14,878 bases of DNA. It comes from an uncultured Xanthobacteraceae bacterium (GTDB lineage: Bacteria > Pseudomonadota > Alphaproteobacteria > Rhizobiales > Xanthobacteraceae). The stretch covers positions 1 to 14,878 of the forward strand of contig CATPCO010000089.1 of assembly GCA_955652925.1 (NCBI GenBank), in the 5' to 3' direction. Of this stretch, positions 13,953-14,878 are shown one piece after another (the first letter of the stretch is position 1; every line of letters begins with the position of its first letter). Under the pieces are notes generated by a model, which was given only the letters and a program-made list of their open reading frames with translations, ran no database searches and had not been told where the DNA came from. Made by a program: the position numbers and the translations under genes.

Positions 13953-14582
13953 ATGGAAGTGATCCTGCTGGAACGCGTTCCAAAGCTTGGTCAGATGGGC
14001 GAAGTTGTGCGCGTGAAAGACGGATTTGCGCGCAACTATCTTTTGCCCAAAGGCAAAGCGCTACGGGCGACAAAAGAAAATCGCTCGCGGTTTGAGAACA
14101 TGAAAGTAGAGCTCGAAGCACGCAATCTCGAGCAAAAGGGAGAGGCGGAAAAGATCGCCAAGACATTGAATGGGCGCAGTTTCACTGTGCTGCGTCAGGC
14201 AGCCGAAGGGGGCCAGCTGTACGGCTCGGTCTCGCCACGCGATCTCGCGGCTCTCATCAGTGAGAGCGGTTGCGCGATCAGTCGCAGCCAAATCGCCCTC
14301 AATACGCCGATCAAAGCCGTTGGCGCGCACAAGGTACCGGTATCGCTCCACCCCGAAGTGGAGGTCACGATCAATGTGACGGTTGCGCGCAACGCCGACG
14401 AGGCGCAGAGGATCGCGCGCGGCGACGACGTTACCAGGCCGTTGGAGGAACAGGAGAAAGAGGCCGAGGACGCGCTTGAGGAAGCCGTTTTCGAGCCCGA
14501 GGCCGCCGAGGCGCGACGGACGAAGGAAACCCAGAGTGGGAAATCCCACGCTGAAGCGCCCGCTCCCCAGCAGAAGCGGTAG
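13953..14582 (+). CDS. rplI: 50S ribosomal protein L9
   Basis: L9 binds 23S rRNA domain V near the L1 stalk and extends outward between ribosomes, helping maintain reading frame. The N-terminal domain (1-52) carries the family signature GQMGEVVRVKDGFARNYLLPKGKA (13-36), followed by a long connecting helix (about 40-72). The C-terminal rRNA-binding domain covers about 75-150 (GQLYGSVSPRDLA, then VTINVTVARNADEAQR). I chose the ATG at 13953, with GGAG at 13941-13944, because MEVILLERV is the standard start; the ATG at 13923 overlaps the preceding stop. At 209 residues it is about 60 longer than E. coli L9, owing to an acidic Glu/Ala tail (165-209) common in Hyphomicrobiales. Confidence 0.97.
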   Translation: MEVILLERVPKLGQMGEVVRVKDGFARNYLLPKGKALRATKENRSRFENMKVELEARNLEQKGEAEKIAKTLNGRSFTVLRQAAEGGQLYGSVSPRDLAALISESGCAISRSQIALNTPIKAVGAHKVPVSLHPEVEVTINVTVARNADEAQRIARGDDVTRPLEEQEKEAEDALEEAVFEPEAAEARRTKETQSGKSHAEAPAPQQKR

Positions 14583-14589
14583 TGTCGCC

Positions 14590-14878
14590 TTACTCCTCGA
14601 ACTCCTCGGCAGAACTGCGCCTCGCGGCCCCTCCAGCGGCAGCTCGGGAGGGAGCCGCGTCTAATCCTGCGGCGGCTTCGGCCCCTGAGGAAGCGCCGAC
14701 TTCCATGCTTTCGGAGGGGCGCCGGGACCGCGGCTTGGCTGGTTCGGCCCCCGTTCCCGACGCAGCCCCCGGCAGGGCTGCCTGAGTTTCGGATTTGGCC
14801 TGATCGCCTCCCTGCTGGCCCGGTGTTGAAGACCGGGCGTTCTCGCCCGGCGCAGCCTGCCCTGCGCCGGGCGAGAAC
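14590..14878 (-). CDS. Probable low-complexity C-terminal tail of an unidentified protein (partial)
   Basis: On the minus strand a frame is open from the right edge to a TAA at 14590-14592, giving 95 codons with no internal stop. The peptide is rich in Ala, Gly, Pro, Ser and Glu, with basic patches (KPRSRRPSES) and an acidic end (RRSSAEEFEE). It looks like a disordered C-terminal tail, and no domain is visible, so I cannot name the gene. It would face rplI with only 7 bp between stops. The competing + strand frame (14582-14785) is also low complexity but has no ribosome binding site and is short. High G+C lengthens chance open frames, so the gene call is tentative. Confidence 0.45.
   Translation of the reverse strand, partial: FSPGAGQAAPGENARSSTPGQQGGDQAKSETQAALPGAASGTGAEPAKPRSRRPSESMEVGASSGAEAAAGLDAAPSRAAAGGAARRSSAEEFEE
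14839..14878. repeat. Perfect 17-bp inverted repeat at the right edge
   Basis: GTTCTCGCCCGGCGCAG is followed by a CCTGCC loop and its exact reverse complement, ending at the last base of the window. A second, overlapping palindrome, CCGGGCG-ttct-CGCCCGG (14833-14850), shares one arm. The stem falls inside the probable minus-strand tail, where it would encode SPGAGQAAPGEN. It may be a strong RNA hairpin or a repeat unit invading a coding end. It could also extend past the window. Confidence 0.7.

Noticed and set aside
13474..14166. 230-residue minus-strand open frame opposite DUF2232 and rplI
   Set aside because: It is antisense to two supported genes and is rich in Arg, Gln and Ser, as expected for a reverse read of hydrophobic coding sequence.
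14582..14785. 67-residue + strand open frame directly after rplI
   Set aside because: It is low complexity, lacks a ribosome binding site and competes with a longer minus-strand frame that is open to the edge.
1..14878. CRISPR arrays, tRNA or rRNA genes, insertion sequences, toxin-antitoxin or defence genes
   Set aside because: None was seen on either strand. The window is contiguous conserved core genes, and the only repeats are the short palindromes listed.

Overview
This window is the core-genome housekeeping DNA of an alphaproteobacterium, most likely of the Hyphomicrobiales (Rhizobiales), with high G+C. The evidence is the gene order lptG-lptD-surA-pdxA-rsmA facing fabD-fabG-acpP-fabF-mltG-yicC, the rpsF-rpsR-DUF2232-rplI cluster, the single-domain SurA, and a palindromic repeat that encodes an SLPGLTRQSI-type peptide. 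That repeat family is common in Bradyrhizobium-like genomes. The assignment rests on recalled family and synteny knowledge; no search was run.

Layout. (1) Positions 1-5538, + strand: the 3' end of lptG, then lptD, surA, pdxA and rsmA/ksgA. All are tightly packed, with TGATG or ATGA overlaps at three of the four junctions. The first three serve outer-membrane biogenesis (LPS export and porin/LptD folding). The last two make pyridoxal phosphate and dimethylate 16S rRNA. (2) Positions 5502-5595: a pair of inverted palindromic repeat units between the convergent rsmA and yicC genes. One unit overlaps the end of rsmA and supplies its last residues and stop codon. (3) Positions 5622-11812, - strand, read right to left: fabD, fabG, acpP, fabF, mltG, yicC. 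This is the type II fatty-acid synthesis core followed by a peptidoglycan glycosylase that terminates glycan chains and a YicC-family RNase. (4) Positions 11813-12218: a 406-bp divergent regulatory region with a sigma70-like promoter and a roughly 180-nt rpsF leader that can form hairpins. (5) Positions 12219-14582, + strand: rpsF, rpsR, a DUF2232 membrane protein gene and rplI. (6) Positions 14583-14878: a probable low-complexity C-terminal tail of a - strand gene running off the right edge, containing a perfect 17-bp inverted repeat.

Nothing here looks like a new defence, mobile or biosynthetic system, and every large gene belongs to a recognisable conserved family. The points worth a second look are small: the repeat that rewrites the end of RsmA, the absence of gmk from its usual place after yicC, the unusually long Ser/Pro-rich N-terminus (TTG start) predicted for MltG, the cysteine pattern of LptD, the divergent SurA, and several unexplained inverted repeats between genes.
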